Source: Methanomassiliicoccaceae archaeon (GTDB lineage Archaea > Thermoplasmatota > Thermoplasmata > Methanomassiliicoccales > Methanomethylophilaceae). Taken from it: a stretch of DNA of 64,000 nt. Positions 8,574 through 18,339 of this stretch are shown piece after piece. The stretch is taken from contig JAEEOP010000006.1 in NCBI GenBank assembly GCA_016284295.1, positions 1-64,000 on the forward strand, written 5' to 3'. A program made the position numbers and the translations under genes. Within the stretch, counting starts at the first letter, position 1, and each line of letters opens with the position of its first letter. The notes beneath the pieces were generated by a model. That model was not told the DNA's origin. It saw only the letters and a program-made list of their open reading frames with translations, and searched no databases.

Positions 8574-9381
8574 CGAGTGCTCCAACGGAAAGATACTCGA
8601 TGTGGAAGGGATGTCCTTCGCATATGCGGAGAAGACCAACCTGTCCGATATCAGCATTGAGATCGAGCCCGGCGAGTTCGTAGCCATACTCGGGAAGAAC
8701 GGGTCCGGGAAGACAACCCTGATGAGGTGCGTCAACAAGATCCTCAAGATCAAAGGCGGATCCGTCCGCATCTGCGACGAGGACATCGCAACGCTCCAGA
8801 TGGGGGAGATCGCTAAGCTCTGCACGACGGTCCCCGCAGATGCGCCCGTGGACTTCTCCCTCAAGGTCAGGGACTTCGTCGCGTTGGGAAGGACCCCGTT
8901 CGTCAACTCCCTCTGGTGGGAGGATGCGGAGGACGAGAGGATCATCAACCAGGCAATGTACGACTTCGGCATCGAGATGTACGCGGACAGGAGGCTCCAC
9001 GAGCTGTCCAGCGGAGAGCGCGCCAGGGTGCTCCTGGCCAAGGGCGTCGTTCAGACCCCGAAGCTTATGCTGGTCGACGAGCCGTCGGCCCATCTGGACA
9101 TCAAGTACAAGGTCCAGGTCATGGAGCTGCTGAAGATGCTGTCCGAGAAGGGCATGGCCATCCTCATGGCCAACCACGACATCAACCTCCTGACGAGGTT
9201 CTGCGACAGGATCCTGCTGCTCCATGACGGGAAGATCATAGCGGACGGGAAACCGAACGACGTGGTCACCCAGGAGAACATCCGCAAGGTGTTCGACATC
9301 GAGGTGGAGATCGTCCAGAGCGGAGGAGTGAACTACGTCCTCCCGACAGGCTCCACCGGATGGGACGACCTGGTCAGATGA
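8563..9381 (+). CDS. Iron/cobalamin-type ABC transporter ATPase (FecE/BtuD family)
   Basis: The 272-residue cytoplasmic ATPase powers the transporter encoded just upstream. Walker A GKNGSGKTT lies near residue 46, the ABC signature reads LSSGERARV near 147, and Walker B with the D-loop is LVDEPSAHLD near 168, followed by the switch His in MANHDINLL. Length and domain order are normal for FecE/BtuD. The start overlaps the permease stop by 11 nt, so translation is probably coupled. Substrate cannot be told from the ATPase; the convergent CobN-like gene makes cobalt or corrinoid traffic at least as likely as iron-siderophore uptake. Confidence 0.9.
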   Translation: MQCDECSNGKILDVEGMSFAYAEKTNLSDISIEIEPGEFVAILGKNGSGKTTLMRCVNKILKIKGGSVRICDEDIATLQMGEIAKLCTTVPADAPVDFSLKVRDFVALGRTPFVNSLWWEDAEDERIINQAMYDFGIEMYADRRLHELSSGERARVLLAKGVVQTPKLMLVDEPSAHLDIKYKVQVMELLKMLSEKGMAILMANHDINLLTRFCDRILLLHDGKIIADGKPNDVVTQENIRKVFDIEVEIVQSGGVNYVLPTGSTGWDDLVR

Positions 9382-9413
9382 CATTCCGATAAACATGTAC
9401 GGCGGGCAGGGGA

Positions 9414-12400
9414 TCATCTCCTGTCCGTCAATTCCTCCATCAGCTCATCCATCTGCATGAGCATCTCCTTCAGCTTCTCAAGATACTCCTCGGAGGCGTT
9501 CCACATGCCCCTGCCGATGGCCTCCTGCAGTGTGTTTAGGATGTTCATCGTAGCGTAAGGATTCATCTCGTTCATCCATTCGTGGACCTTCTCGTCGAAG
9601 AGATACTTGTCGGCGAGGGCGTCGTACATCCAGTCCTCGGCGATGTCCGATGTCGCATCCCATGCCATGGTGTACTCGGTGATCTTCGCCATCTCCGCCG
9701 CACCGTTGTATCCGTGCTCCATCAGGCCGTCGTTGAACTTCGGGTTCATCACCTTGGCCCTGAACAGGAACCTCAGCTCCTCCTGCGTGCTGCGGATGCG
9801 GGTGTTCTTCGGATCGGAGTTGTCGCCGATGTACGTGGTGGCATCCTTGTTGCCGTAAGTGCGGACGAACGCGTTCATCCCTCCGAGATACTGGTAGACG
9901 TCGTCGATGTCCAGGATGTCTATCCCCCTGCTGGGGACGTTCTTGATCGTCGCTTCCACTCTGCTGAAGCGTCTTATGAAGTTGTCCTTGAGCTGCCTTC
10001 CGGAATCCCCTTTGGCGTAGGCGTAGCTGCTCAGGTCCGCATATATGTCCGCGAGGTCGGATGCATCCTTCCATGCGCTGCTCTCGATCAGCCTCCCCAC
10101 ACCGTTCCCGTAGGTGCCCAGGGCTTCGCCGAAGATCCTGATGCTGTTGTTCCTGCGGGCGAGGTCGGGGTCCATCCCCCTGGAGATGTCCTCGATTATG
10201 TCATGGCGCAGATTCGCTGCAAGAGCGTTCTCCTCGTCGGATTCGTCGAGGCCAGCGACCTCCTTGATGGCCTCGTCCAGCAGCTCTATCGTCGCCGGGA
10301 ACGTGTCCCTGAACAGACCCGTGATGTTCAATGTGACATCCACCCTCGGCCTTCCCAACTCGGATACCGGGATCAGCCTGAGGCCGACCACCTGCCCGCC
10401 GTGCTGAAACCATATCGGCTCCATGCCCAGCAGCCATAGGATGTATGCGGCATCGTCCCCTCCGGTCTTCATCATGTCCGTCGCCCAGATCACGATTCCA
10501 ATCTCCCTCGGATACCTGCCATGGTCCTCGACGAACCTCTCGATCATCTGCTCGGCCATCCTCTTCCCTATCTCCCAGGAGGTCTTCGTCGGCACAGTCT
10601 CCGGGTCCAGGCCGTAGAAATTCCTTCCCATAGGGAGTATGTCGGCGTTGCCGCGCTCCGGTGCACCGGACGGTCCCGGGATCACGTATCTTCCGTCGAG
10701 GGCGTCCATCATGTGGTCCACCTCGTAGGACATCCTGTCGATGTTCGGGACCAGCCTCTCGCATACATACCTCACAGATTCCCTGAGGTCTTCATCGGCC
10801 TTGCCGAAATGCTCAATGATGTCTTCAATCGCGACATCAGAATTGAAATCGTATTCGCTGTGCAGACGTCCTATGAACTCCCTCAGGTCCGTGTCCAGGG
10901 CTTTCAGCCTCTCCGAGTTCAGAATGCCATCATCAGCATCAGACGGATGCTCGATCAGCTCCCTGATGTCGTAACCCGCGTTCGCCACGTAGGAATCCCT
11001 CAGGGACCTGATGCTGCCATTGTCCAGCCTCATCAGCGAATAGACCATCTCGTCGTAATGATGCCCCTCGGGCACCCTGCCCAGGATATGCAGGTCCGAG
11101 CGGACGAGCGTGTCCTCCACATCGCTCAGGTAGTCATGCAGCGGTATGATGTAATCCTCGAAATCATCGGGATCGAACGTCTCCTCGTCTATCTTCAGAT
11201 CCTTCAGGAGGTTGTGCCGTTTGGCCGCCTCGTAGATCTGCGCCACCAGCCCCTTCCTCATCTCCTCGGAGGAGTCGAACCTGAACTTGAAGTAGTCCTG
11301 TATCTGGACCTCCACCTCGTCCAGCTCCTCGTAGCCGTCGGCCCTGGCCATGGCCGGGGGCATGTGCCCTATCAGGACGGATTCTATCCTCCTCTTGCAT
11401 TGCACCCCCTCCCCGGGATCGTTGACCGTGTACGGATACACATTAGGCAGCGCGTCCAGTACGTAATCCGGGTTGCACTAGCATGACATCCCCACGTTGA
11501 CCCCCGGCAGCCACTCCAGCGTGCCGTGGGTGCCCATGTGGAACACCATGTCCGCCTTGAACACGTGCTTGATCCACCAGTAGTATGCGTCGTACTGGTG
11601 CTGCGAGAACAGCAGGGGATCGTGGGTGTTCTGCTCCATGTCCTCCGCCCAACCCCTGATGGGCTGATAGCAGACGAAGACGTTGCCCTTCATGAGCCCG
11701 GGGATTATGATGCGTCCCCTGTCGGTCATGATCTCCCCCACGGGCTCCCCCCAGCTGGATTCGGTCATCCTCCTGTCCCATTCGGGTATCCTGTCGTAAT
11801 GCTGAAGGTAGTCCTCCTTGGACATGAGGTCCACGGCCCTTTTGCGGACGTGCTCCATCGGGGAGTTGTCCAGGTCGTTGGTGACGTTCTCGAGGACCTC
11901 CGCTATCAATGCTTTGCCGTCCTCGGGGATGTTCTCCACGCGGTATCCGAAGGAGGCCAGCCTCTTCAGCAGGTCGGATACGCTCTCTATAGTATCGAGA
12001 CCTGCAGCGCCTCCGATCATTCCAGAGTTCGGGCGGGCCTGCCACATCATCACCGCGACCTTCCTCTCCGCTGAAGGTTTCCTCCTGAGCGAACCCCAGG
12101 CCTTGGTCAGACGGCACAGATGGTCTATGCGCTCGGGTATCGGGATCGGGTCCTTCCCGGTCTCCTTCGACGTGTAGCTCACCGGAACCGAGACAATGTT
12201 CCCGTCCAGTTCGGGGTAGATCACGTTGGAACCGAACTCGGACCTCTTGATGCCTACCTTTTCCTGCTCGAAATCGTGGTATCCGCCGTGGACCGCCAGG
12301 CCGAATATCACAGGTACGTCCACCAGCCTGCGGAAGCAGCTCTCCTCGTCGATGTTCGGGATGACGCCGTCGGCGCGGTTGATGTTTGCGTATCCCGTCT

Positions 12401-13166
12401 CGGAGATCAGGACGTCGATGATCGGCTTCCCGTCACGGCAGAAATACGCCTCTATTATCCTCTCGGTCCCGCCGACCGCCCTCATGCAATCGAATGAGCA
12501 TGCCACGGGGATCGTCTGCATGCCCATCTCCTCCAGACGGTCCACGATCGCATCTATGTATCCCGAGTTGCCGTAGACCATCTGCGTTATCGTGAACATC
12601 AGGCCTACGGTGATCCTGTCCTTGGTGAAGGAACCGATGCGGGCCTCCGCCTCGGACCCGCTCAACGGACCGTGACGGTACATCACATGGTCAGGGTATG
12701 AGATGGGTTCAGGCGGTTGCAGATCGGTACGGCCCAAGCGGAGCGCTATCCACCAGAGCATGCTCACATCGTTCTGCGGGCTCTTGTATACGGAATACCT
12801 CTCGAGGAACACGAACTCCTCGTCAGTCCCCGAGAAGAGGTCCCGGGTCATCATGTCGACCTCCAGATTGCCTGTGATCGGTATGATGAATGCCCCGCTC
12901 CTCTTCAGCACCTCGGTGTACCTGTCGAACCTGCGGAACCTCCATGGGTCGCCCATGCACCTGATCATCACGCAGTCGGATGCAAGCGTGTCCCTGCAGA
13001 GGCTGTCGTATCTGAGGGGATCGTCGTCGCATTCGGTGCTCTGGTAGCCTGAGAAGCGAATATCCACCTGCAGCCTGTCCATCGTCTCCCTGCAGGACCT
13101 CATCAATACGTCCGGCGGGGTGGAATCCACGGACAGATACGTTATGCGGATCGGCCCCTCTTCCAT
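9414..13166 (-). CDS. cobN: CobN-like cobaltochelatase / Mg-chelatase H subunit, with in-frame TAG
   Basis: The large chelatase subunit inserts a divalent metal into a tetrapyrrole together with ATPase partners. Codon 563 (11480-11478) is TAG. The 562-residue N-terminal part ends in HMGTHGTLEWLPGVNVGMSC and the C-terminal part resumes CNPDYVLDALPNVYPYTVND, so the TAG lies inside the most conserved block of CobN, where relatives read roughly GLSxEC-PD. Frame and homology are continuous; the total of 1,250 residues is normal. No ribosome binding site precedes the first ATG after the TAG (11441). Pyrrolysine insertion or suppression would give a full protein; otherwise it is a pseudogene with one lesion. 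ATG at 13166 follows GAGGGGAC. It converges on the ABC transporter operon, suggesting cobalt/corrinoid metabolism; no ChlI/ChlD partner is present here. Confidence 0.82.
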
Positions 13167-13227
13167 GCATGTCCCCTCTTCGATGGTCTTCCCTATCGGA
13201 TCCTGAACGGATCCTTTTACATCCGAC

Positions 13228-13794
13228 TCAGTGGACCTCTTTCATGGGAGGCTGCTCCCCGGAGAGGAACCTCTCCAGGACCTCCGGTGTGACGGTGCTG
13301 CAGATGAGCTCCGCCGCCTCGTTCCCTTTCTCGTTGTAGGGAATGGTGGCGTCCTTGCCCATGTACGAGACCAGGTTCCTCTCGGATGCGGCGAAATAAG
13401 TGCTCATGACACAATACTCTGTCAGCATCCCGGTGTACAGGACGCAGTTCACGCCGTTCTCCTTGAGCACCTTCTCCAGATCGGTCTCCTTGAAGCAGTT
13501 CATGTGGCGCTTGTGAATGATGATATCGGAATCCTCGCACTCGATCCCGGGAAGCCACTCGTCCCCGTCGTCCCCTGGGTATGCGACATGGGATTCCCCG
13601 TCGAAGTGGATGAAGATCACGGGAAGCTTGTATTTGCGGAAGGCCCTCGAGAAACCGTTGATGGCCTCCACGGCCCTGGACCTCCTGGCCTCCCAATCTG
13701 GCACTGACAGGGTGAACTTGCGCTGGGGGTCCACGATAACCATGGCCATCCTGCTCCCGTAGATGGAATTGACTATCATGATGGGTAATACCAT
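13228..13794 (-). CDS. Isochorismatase-family cysteine hydrolase
   Basis: The product (up to 188 residues) has the isochorismatase/nicotinamidase fold. AMVIVDPQRKF supplies the catalytic Asp near residue 22, HKRHMNCF near residue 94 supplies the Lys region, and GMLTEYCVMST near residue 120 carries the nucleophilic Cys. Substrate could be nicotinamide, a ureido compound or another amide; the family does not allow a choice. The start is uncertain: ATGs at 13794, 13779 and 13749 are possible, and the last (MAMVIVD) follows a GGGAGCAGG and fits the usual family N-terminus best. It stands upstream of the cobN-like gene on the same strand, about 60 nt away. Confidence 0.75.
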   Translation of the reverse strand: MVLPIMIVNSIYGSRMAMVIVDPQRKFTLSVPDWEARRSRAVEAINGFSRAFRKYKLPVIFIHFDGESHVAYPGDDGDEWLPGIECEDSDIIIHKRHMNCFKETDLEKVLKENGVNCVLYTGMLTEYCVMSTYFAASERNLVSYMGKDATIPYNEKGNEAAELICSTVTPEVLERFLSGEQPPMKEVH

Positions 13795-13908
13795 TCATCC
13801 AATATACCAACTTCCACCAAGGACGGTCCTCTCGCACAACCTCCGAATTAACGATAATAATTTTTATCTCTAACATCGAAATCCTATTTCAGAGGAAGGT
13901 ATGAGCGG

Positions 13909-15768
13909 ATGAGCAGTCCCGGAGCAATACTCGGTGCGATAGTCGTCGCATTCGTATGCCTGGTCGGCATGATCGCATTCTACGAGCCGACGGAGGATTG
14001 GGAGCAGCATGATGTAACATATGAGTTGGACGGTGGGGAGTTCCTGAACGATCCTCCGAGCCGTTACACCGTCGGAAGGTATCTGGACGTGCCCGCTCCG
14101 GTCAAGGAAGGCTATACGTTCCAGGGATGGTACCTGGACAAGGAGCTCACGCAGTACTTCAACGGCAATACCAAGGACTTCACAGGCAACATAGTCCTCT
14201 ATGCAGCATGGGGCGACAACCTATCGGGACACTACGTCAAGCTCTCCAAGAGCGGATCCTACTCGAGCATTCTCAACTCCTATGAGATAAGCGGGACCCT
14301 GACCTTCACATACCTCTACTACGACGGAGATAAGCAATCGTACTACATCCGCAACGACGATGAGACCACGTACAAGTACAGGACGATAGGGGGCACCACA
14401 TACACCGACAGCAGCAGCAACTCCTACTGGAGCGGGGGGAGCGACCGCACAATGGTGGAAAAGGGCAAGGAGACCATCCAGACGGCCGCTGGAGAGAAGG
14501 AATGCGAAGTCTACGAGTTCAGCTATTCCGGCAGGACCGCGGTCGAGACCCAATGGATCGGCGATGACTGGATCCCCTACAAGATCGTGTTCTACGAATC
14601 CACCGGATTCGGCTTCCGCATCAGCGAGAAGCGCATCACCTACACCTATGTGGAGGACGGCGTGGTGGAGCTCCCCAGGGACTGCAACGTGAGCGTCTAC
14701 CAGGGATACGGGATCACCGTCACCGGCAACGACAGCCCCTACACCATAGGACGGACCGCGACCCTTACGGCCACGGTCACTGCAGGGATGGTGTTCAGCG
14801 GATGGTACGACAGCTCGATGAATCTCCTGTCCGACAAGATGACCTACAAGTTCGTCGTCGGAGGGGACATGACGATATACGCCCTGAACAAGGACTCTCT
14901 GGACAAGACCTTCGCCTCGGACGAACTCGTAGATCTGGACAGGGAGTTCGGCATAGACGGCGGCACGTATGTGATAACCAACACCGACACCTTGGAGAGC
15001 TACGAGGCGGAATCCACGTTCACATTCACGCAGGGAGGACCGTACATCATCCTCACCTCCGACAAGGACGGCAACAACGGCTACTACAACGCGAAGGTCA
15101 CTGGGGATGCGGACAGGACCTTCAACTGGAAGTACAACCGCATGCCGTACTCCGTCACGATCTCGATCGACTACGACGACATGCTCTACGCCAGGGAATA
15201 CTATGAGGAGTCGCAGAGGATGGTGGACTCGACCCATAAGCGCGACGCCACGTTCGTCACCCTGAGCTACACCGACGAGGTCATGTCCCCCTACATGGAA
15301 GACCTGGTCGACAAGGTGCTCGAAAAGCTCAGGGAACGCTATTCGACGATAAACGAGACCACCTTGCTGGGATACCTACTGGCATTCACGCAGTACATCC
15401 AGTACCAGTCCGACGAGGAGTACGTAGGTCCCGAGGAGTACTGGAAGTTCCCGCTGGAGACCCTGTACGACCAGGGAGGGGACTGCGAGGACACGTCCAT
15501 CCTGTTCGCGGCGATGGCCCATCAGGCCGCCGAGAAACTCGGAATGGATTACGAGGTCGGTCTGCAGCTCCTGCCCGGGCACATGGCCGGGGCGGTGAAG
15601 CTGACCTCCAACCCGAGGGGATGGACAACCAACCCCGACGGCTACATCTACGCCGAGACCACGACCACGAGCTACAGCCTGGGCGAGGTACCATATGACA
15701 TGAGAGACTACTTCACCAGCAGCTACTACTACCGCACCGACGACTCCACCCTGGTGCCGATAGCCTGA
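13909..15768 (+). CDS. Membrane-anchored protein with InlB-type repeats and a transglutaminase-like domain
   Basis: The 619-residue protein has an N-terminal membrane segment (residues 3-25) and an extracytoplasmic body. Residues ~35-105 form a Listeria-Bacteroides (InlB/Flg_new) repeat ending GWYLDKELTQYF...LYAAWG; residues ~265-330 hold a second, divergent one (SGWYDSSMNLLSD). The C-terminal ~170 residues are transglutaminase-like, with GGDCEDTSILFAAMA supplying the Cys and LPGHMAGAVKL the His; the Asp may lie in the NPDGYIYAETT region. Such proteins are surface-exposed; whether it cross-links, cleaves amides or only binds is unknown. A preceding short ATG (13901) stops at once, so 13909 is the start. 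A perfect hairpin terminator follows. Confidence 0.75.
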   Translation: MSSPGAILGAIVVAFVCLVGMIAFYEPTEDWEQHDVTYELDGGEFLNDPPSRYTVGRYLDVPAPVKEGYTFQGWYLDKELTQYFNGNTKDFTGNIVLYAAWGDNLSGHYVKLSKSGSYSSILNSYEISGTLTFTYLYYDGDKQSYYIRNDDETTYKYRTIGGTTYTDSSSNSYWSGGSDRTMVEKGKETIQTAAGEKECEVYEFSYSGRTAVETQWIGDDWIPYKIVFYESTGFGFRISEKRITYTYVEDGVVELPRDCNVSVYQGYGITVTGNDSPYTIGRTATLTATVTAGMVFSGWYDSSMNLLSDKMTYKFVVGGDMTIYALNKDSLDKTFASDELVDLDREFGIDGGTYVITNTDTLESYEAESTFTFTQGGPYIILTSDKDGNNGYYNAKVTGDADRTFNWKYNRMPYSVTISIDYDDMLYAREYYEESQRMVDSTHKRDATFVTLSYTDEVMSPYMEDLVDKVLEKLRERYSTINETTLLGYLLAFTQYIQYQSDEEYVGPEEYWKFPLETLYDQGGDCEDTSILFAAMAHQAAEKLGMDYEVGLQLLPGHMAGAVKLTSNPRGWTTNPDGYIYAETTTTSYSLGEVPYDMRDYFTSSYYYRTDDSTLVPIA

Positions 15769-15776
15769 AACCACTG

Positions 15777-15796
15777 TCCCGGGGGCATCCCCGGGA
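15777..15796 (+). terminator. Hairpin terminator after the transglutaminase-like gene
   Basis: TCCCGGGG (15777-15784) pairs perfectly with CCCCGGGA (15789-15796) across a 4-nt loop, followed within six bases by TTTT. It lies 9 nt after the stop codon at 15768 and separates this gene from ilvC. Confidence 0.65.
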
Positions 15797-15873
15797 TCGA
15801 TCTTTTGTCGAACCCTTCCCTCGGAACGTATTAATGTTAAGTGGGGGGTTAAGAGGCTGGAAAAGGTGACTGC

Positions 15874-16860
15874 ATGCAGATCTACCGCGATGTTGATGTT
15901 GACTCCAGCATTCTGGAAGGGAAGAGGATCTCAGTACTGGGCTACGGCTCCCAGGGGAGGGCGCAGGCCCTGTGCCTCCGCGACTCGGGCGTGGACGTCA
16001 CCGTCGGCGTCAGAAGGGACGGCGAGTCCTGGAAGGCAGCACAGAAGGACGGGCTGCGCGTAACGGACATCGCGGATGCTGTGAAAGGGGCGGATATCGT
16101 CATGATGCTCCTGCCGGACGAGGTCCAAGGCGGCGTCTACAAGGAACTTGTGGAACCGAACCTGAAGTCCGGAGCGGCATTGGAGTTCGCCCACGGATTC
16201 GCCATCACGTTCGGGACCATCGTGCCCCCTAAAGATGTGGATGTCATCATGGTGGCCCCCAAGGGCCCCGGCAACATGATCAGGATGATCTTCGAGGAGG
16301 GATTCGGCGTGCCGGCCATCTTCAGCATCCACCAGGACAGCACCGGCAAGGCGAGGGACATCGTCCTCGCACTGTGCAAGAAGATGGGATTCACCCGCCC
16401 CGGCGTTTTCGAGGAATCGTTCAGGAACGAATGCCACACCGACCTCTTCGGGGAGCAGGCAGTCCTCTGCGGAGGGATCACCGAGTTGATCAAGAAGGCC
16501 TTCGAGGTGCTGGTAGAAGCGGGATATCCCCCGGAGATGGCGTACTTCGAGGTGCTCCACGAGACCAAATTGGTCGTCGACCTGATCAACAGGGGCGGTC
16601 TGAGCTACATGTGGCGCGAGGTCTCCAACACCGCCGAGTACGGCGGGCTCACCAGGAGGAGCAGGATCGTCACCGAGGACTCCAAGGAGGAGATGAGGAA
16701 GATCCTGAAAGAAATCCAGGACGGAACGTTCAGCAACCAGTGGATCTCCGAGTTCGACGGCGGAATGGTCAACATGAGGAAGATGGAGAAGGACGAGGAG
16801 GGTCTGCTGGTCGAGAAGGTCGGCAAGGAGATCCGCAGGGAGTTCTTCAACAGGGAGTGA
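15874..16860 (+). CDS. ilvC: Ketol-acid reductoisomerase (branched-chain amino acid synthesis)
   Basis: IlvC converts acetolactate or acetohydroxybutyrate to the dihydroxy acid in valine, leucine and isoleucine synthesis, using NAD(P)H and Mg2+. The Rossmann motif is GYGSQGRAQA near residue 25. The metal-binding all-helical domain has DLFGEQAVLCGG (Asp and Glu ligands) and, further on, EVLHETKLVVDLI. HGFAITFG carries the catalytic His near residue 108. At 328 residues it is a typical short class I enzyme. The ATG at 15874 follows AGGTGA at the right distance. It is followed after 5 nt by a cyclophilin-like gene; other ilv genes are absent. Confidence 0.93.
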   Translation: MQIYRDVDVDSSILEGKRISVLGYGSQGRAQALCLRDSGVDVTVGVRRDGESWKAAQKDGLRVTDIADAVKGADIVMMLLPDEVQGGVYKELVEPNLKSGAALEFAHGFAITFGTIVPPKDVDVIMVAPKGPGNMIRMIFEEGFGVPAIFSIHQDSTGKARDIVLALCKKMGFTRPGVFEESFRNECHTDLFGEQAVLCGGITELIKKAFEVLVEAGYPPEMAYFEVLHETKLVVDLINRGGLSYMWREVSNTAEYGGLTRRSRIVTEDSKEEMRKILKEIQDGTFSNQWISEFDGGMVNMRKMEKDEEGLLVEKVGKEIRREFFNRE

Positions 16861-16865
16861 GCCGC

Positions 16866-17246
16866 ATGAACAAGATCATAATCAGGACCAGGAACGCCGA
16901 GTTCCAGGCGGAGTTAGACGATTCGGACATCTCCAACTGGATCTGGCTGGAGGCACCGCACAAGCTGGATATCAACATGCTCGGTTCGATGATATACTGC
17001 GAGATGCCCATGAAGGTGCTCCTTCCCAAGGACGGGCGCACCACCCAGCTTGAGGTAGGGGATGTCGCATATTGGCCCGGACCCGGCGCATTCTGCATAT
17101 TCTTCGGCCCCACGCCGCTGAGCGGAGAGGACAGGAAGCCCGTCGCACCGTACCCTGTCATCAGGATCGGCAGGGTGATCGGCGACTGCTCCGGTCTGGA
17201 GGACGCCGGCGACAGACAGAGGCTCACCATAGAGCAGACGTTCTGA
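16866..17246 (+). CDS. Cyclophilin-like fold protein (archaeal/bacterial, DUF369/DUF3830-like)
   Basis: The 126-residue protein starts MNKIIIRTRNAEFQAELDD and contains GDVAYWPGPGAFCIFFGPTP near residues 60-80, the pattern of small cyclophilin-like beta-barrel proteins found in archaea. These have no demonstrated prolyl isomerase activity, so function is unknown. It starts 5 nt after ilvC stops and is presumably co-transcribed with it. No signal peptide or membrane segment is seen. Confidence 0.65.
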   Translation: MNKIIIRTRNAEFQAELDDSDISNWIWLEAPHKLDINMLGSMIYCEMPMKVLLPKDGRTTQLEVGDVAYWPGPGAFCIFFGPTPLSGEDRKPVAPYPVIRIGRVIGDCSGLEDAGDRQRLTIEQTF

Positions 17247-18335
17247 TCAAACTATCGTGAACGAGTGGTCGAAATCGGTGAGTATCTCGCATCCGTTCTT
17301 GGTGACGAGGATCGTATCCTCGATCCTTATCCCACCGACTCCAGGGATGTAGATACCTGGCTCTGCGGACACGATGTTGCCCTCGTGGAGGATCTGGTCC
17401 GACCTGGGCGACACGCTTATGGCCTGATGGACATCCATTCCGATTCCGTGCCCGAAGGCATGTATGAAAGTTCCCTTAAACTCGGAATCATCGATTATCT
17501 TCCTTGCCGCGAGGTCCGCCGCATTGGCGTTGGCACCATCGCGGTACTCCGCTATGCCTGCAATCTGGGCTTCCTTGACGACCTCGTAAGCCCTCTTCAG
17601 GACCTCTGGGGGCTCGCCCAGGAACACGGTCCTGGTCATGTCCGAGCAGTACCTGTCGAACTTGGTGCCAAAATCGAACAATGCTGTGTCCCCCTTCTTC
17701 AGCCTGTAGTCGCAGGGCATGTGATGGGGTTGAGCGGAATAGGATCCGAACGCGGCGATGGTATCGAACGCGTTGCCTGTTCCTCCGAGTTCGCGCATCC
17801 TATTATCCATCCTGGATGCGACCTCCTTCTCGGAGACGCCCTCTGAAAGGTAATCCGGAATCTCCTTGGCGACCTGCGAGGATATCTTGCATGCCTTCCT
17901 CGTGGCCTCGATCTCCTTGGCATCCTTGATCGATACGGTGGCGTCGATCGCATTGCCGGCATCGACGGCATCGATACCGCCGACGACCTTCTTCACGTAC
18001 TCGACCATGGCGTATGTGGCTGCATGGGTGTTGAATCCAACCTTCTTGCATCCGTCCAGCGAATCCTTCAGGAACTTCTCGCGCTCCTCCTTGTTGTGGT
18101 ATACGCAGATGTTCCCGACGCCGTCCTTGGCGGACTCCTCCTCCAGGGGGCTGACGATGATATCCAGAGTACCGTCCCCACGGACTACCGCGAAGGAGCT
18201 CTCGAAGCATCCCCCGGGCTGCTCGGACAGATACCAGAACGTGGAGTCCAGGAAGGGTTCCCCATCGTTCATTATCACTACAGCATCCATGTCGGGAGCG
18301 TTCCCGATGAGCCTCTCGGCCCTTGTGCCCTGCAT
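17247..18335 (-). CDS. M24-family metallopeptidase (Xaa-Pro aminopeptidase/dipeptidase)
   Basis: The 362-residue enzyme removes an N-terminal residue before proline or cleaves Xaa-Pro dipeptides, using two metal ions. The N-terminal ~120 residues are the creatinase-like domain; the C-terminal pita-bread domain has the metal ligands in order: Asp in LFDFGTKFD, Asp in CSDMTRTVF, His in HAFGHGIGMD, Glu in SAEPGIYIPG and Glu in IRIEDTILVT. All are intact. It is the second gene of a two-gene unit behind aspartate dehydrogenase (4-nt gap). Confidence 0.88.
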   Translation of the reverse strand: MQGTRAERLIGNAPDMDAVVIMNDGEPFLDSTFWYLSEQPGGCFESSFAVVRGDGTLDIIVSPLEEESAKDGVGNICVYHNKEEREKFLKDSLDGCKKVGFNTHAATYAMVEYVKKVVGGIDAVDAGNAIDATVSIKDAKEIEATRKACKISSQVAKEIPDYLSEGVSEKEVASRMDNRMRELGGTGNAFDTIAAFGSYSAQPHHMPCDYRLKKGDTALFDFGTKFDRYCSDMTRTVFLGEPPEVLKRAYEVVKEAQIAGIAEYRDGANANAADLAARKIIDDSEFKGTFIHAFGHGIGMDVHQAISVSPRSDQILHEGNIVSAEPGIYIPGVGGIRIEDTILVTKNGCEILTDFDHSFTIV

Positions 18336-18339
18336 GGGA

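Noticed and set aside
9414-11441. Independent 675-residue CobN C-terminal gene starting at 11441
   Set aside because: The homology begins upstream of the ATG and is continuous with the preceding frame through the TAG; no ribosome binding site is present before 11441.
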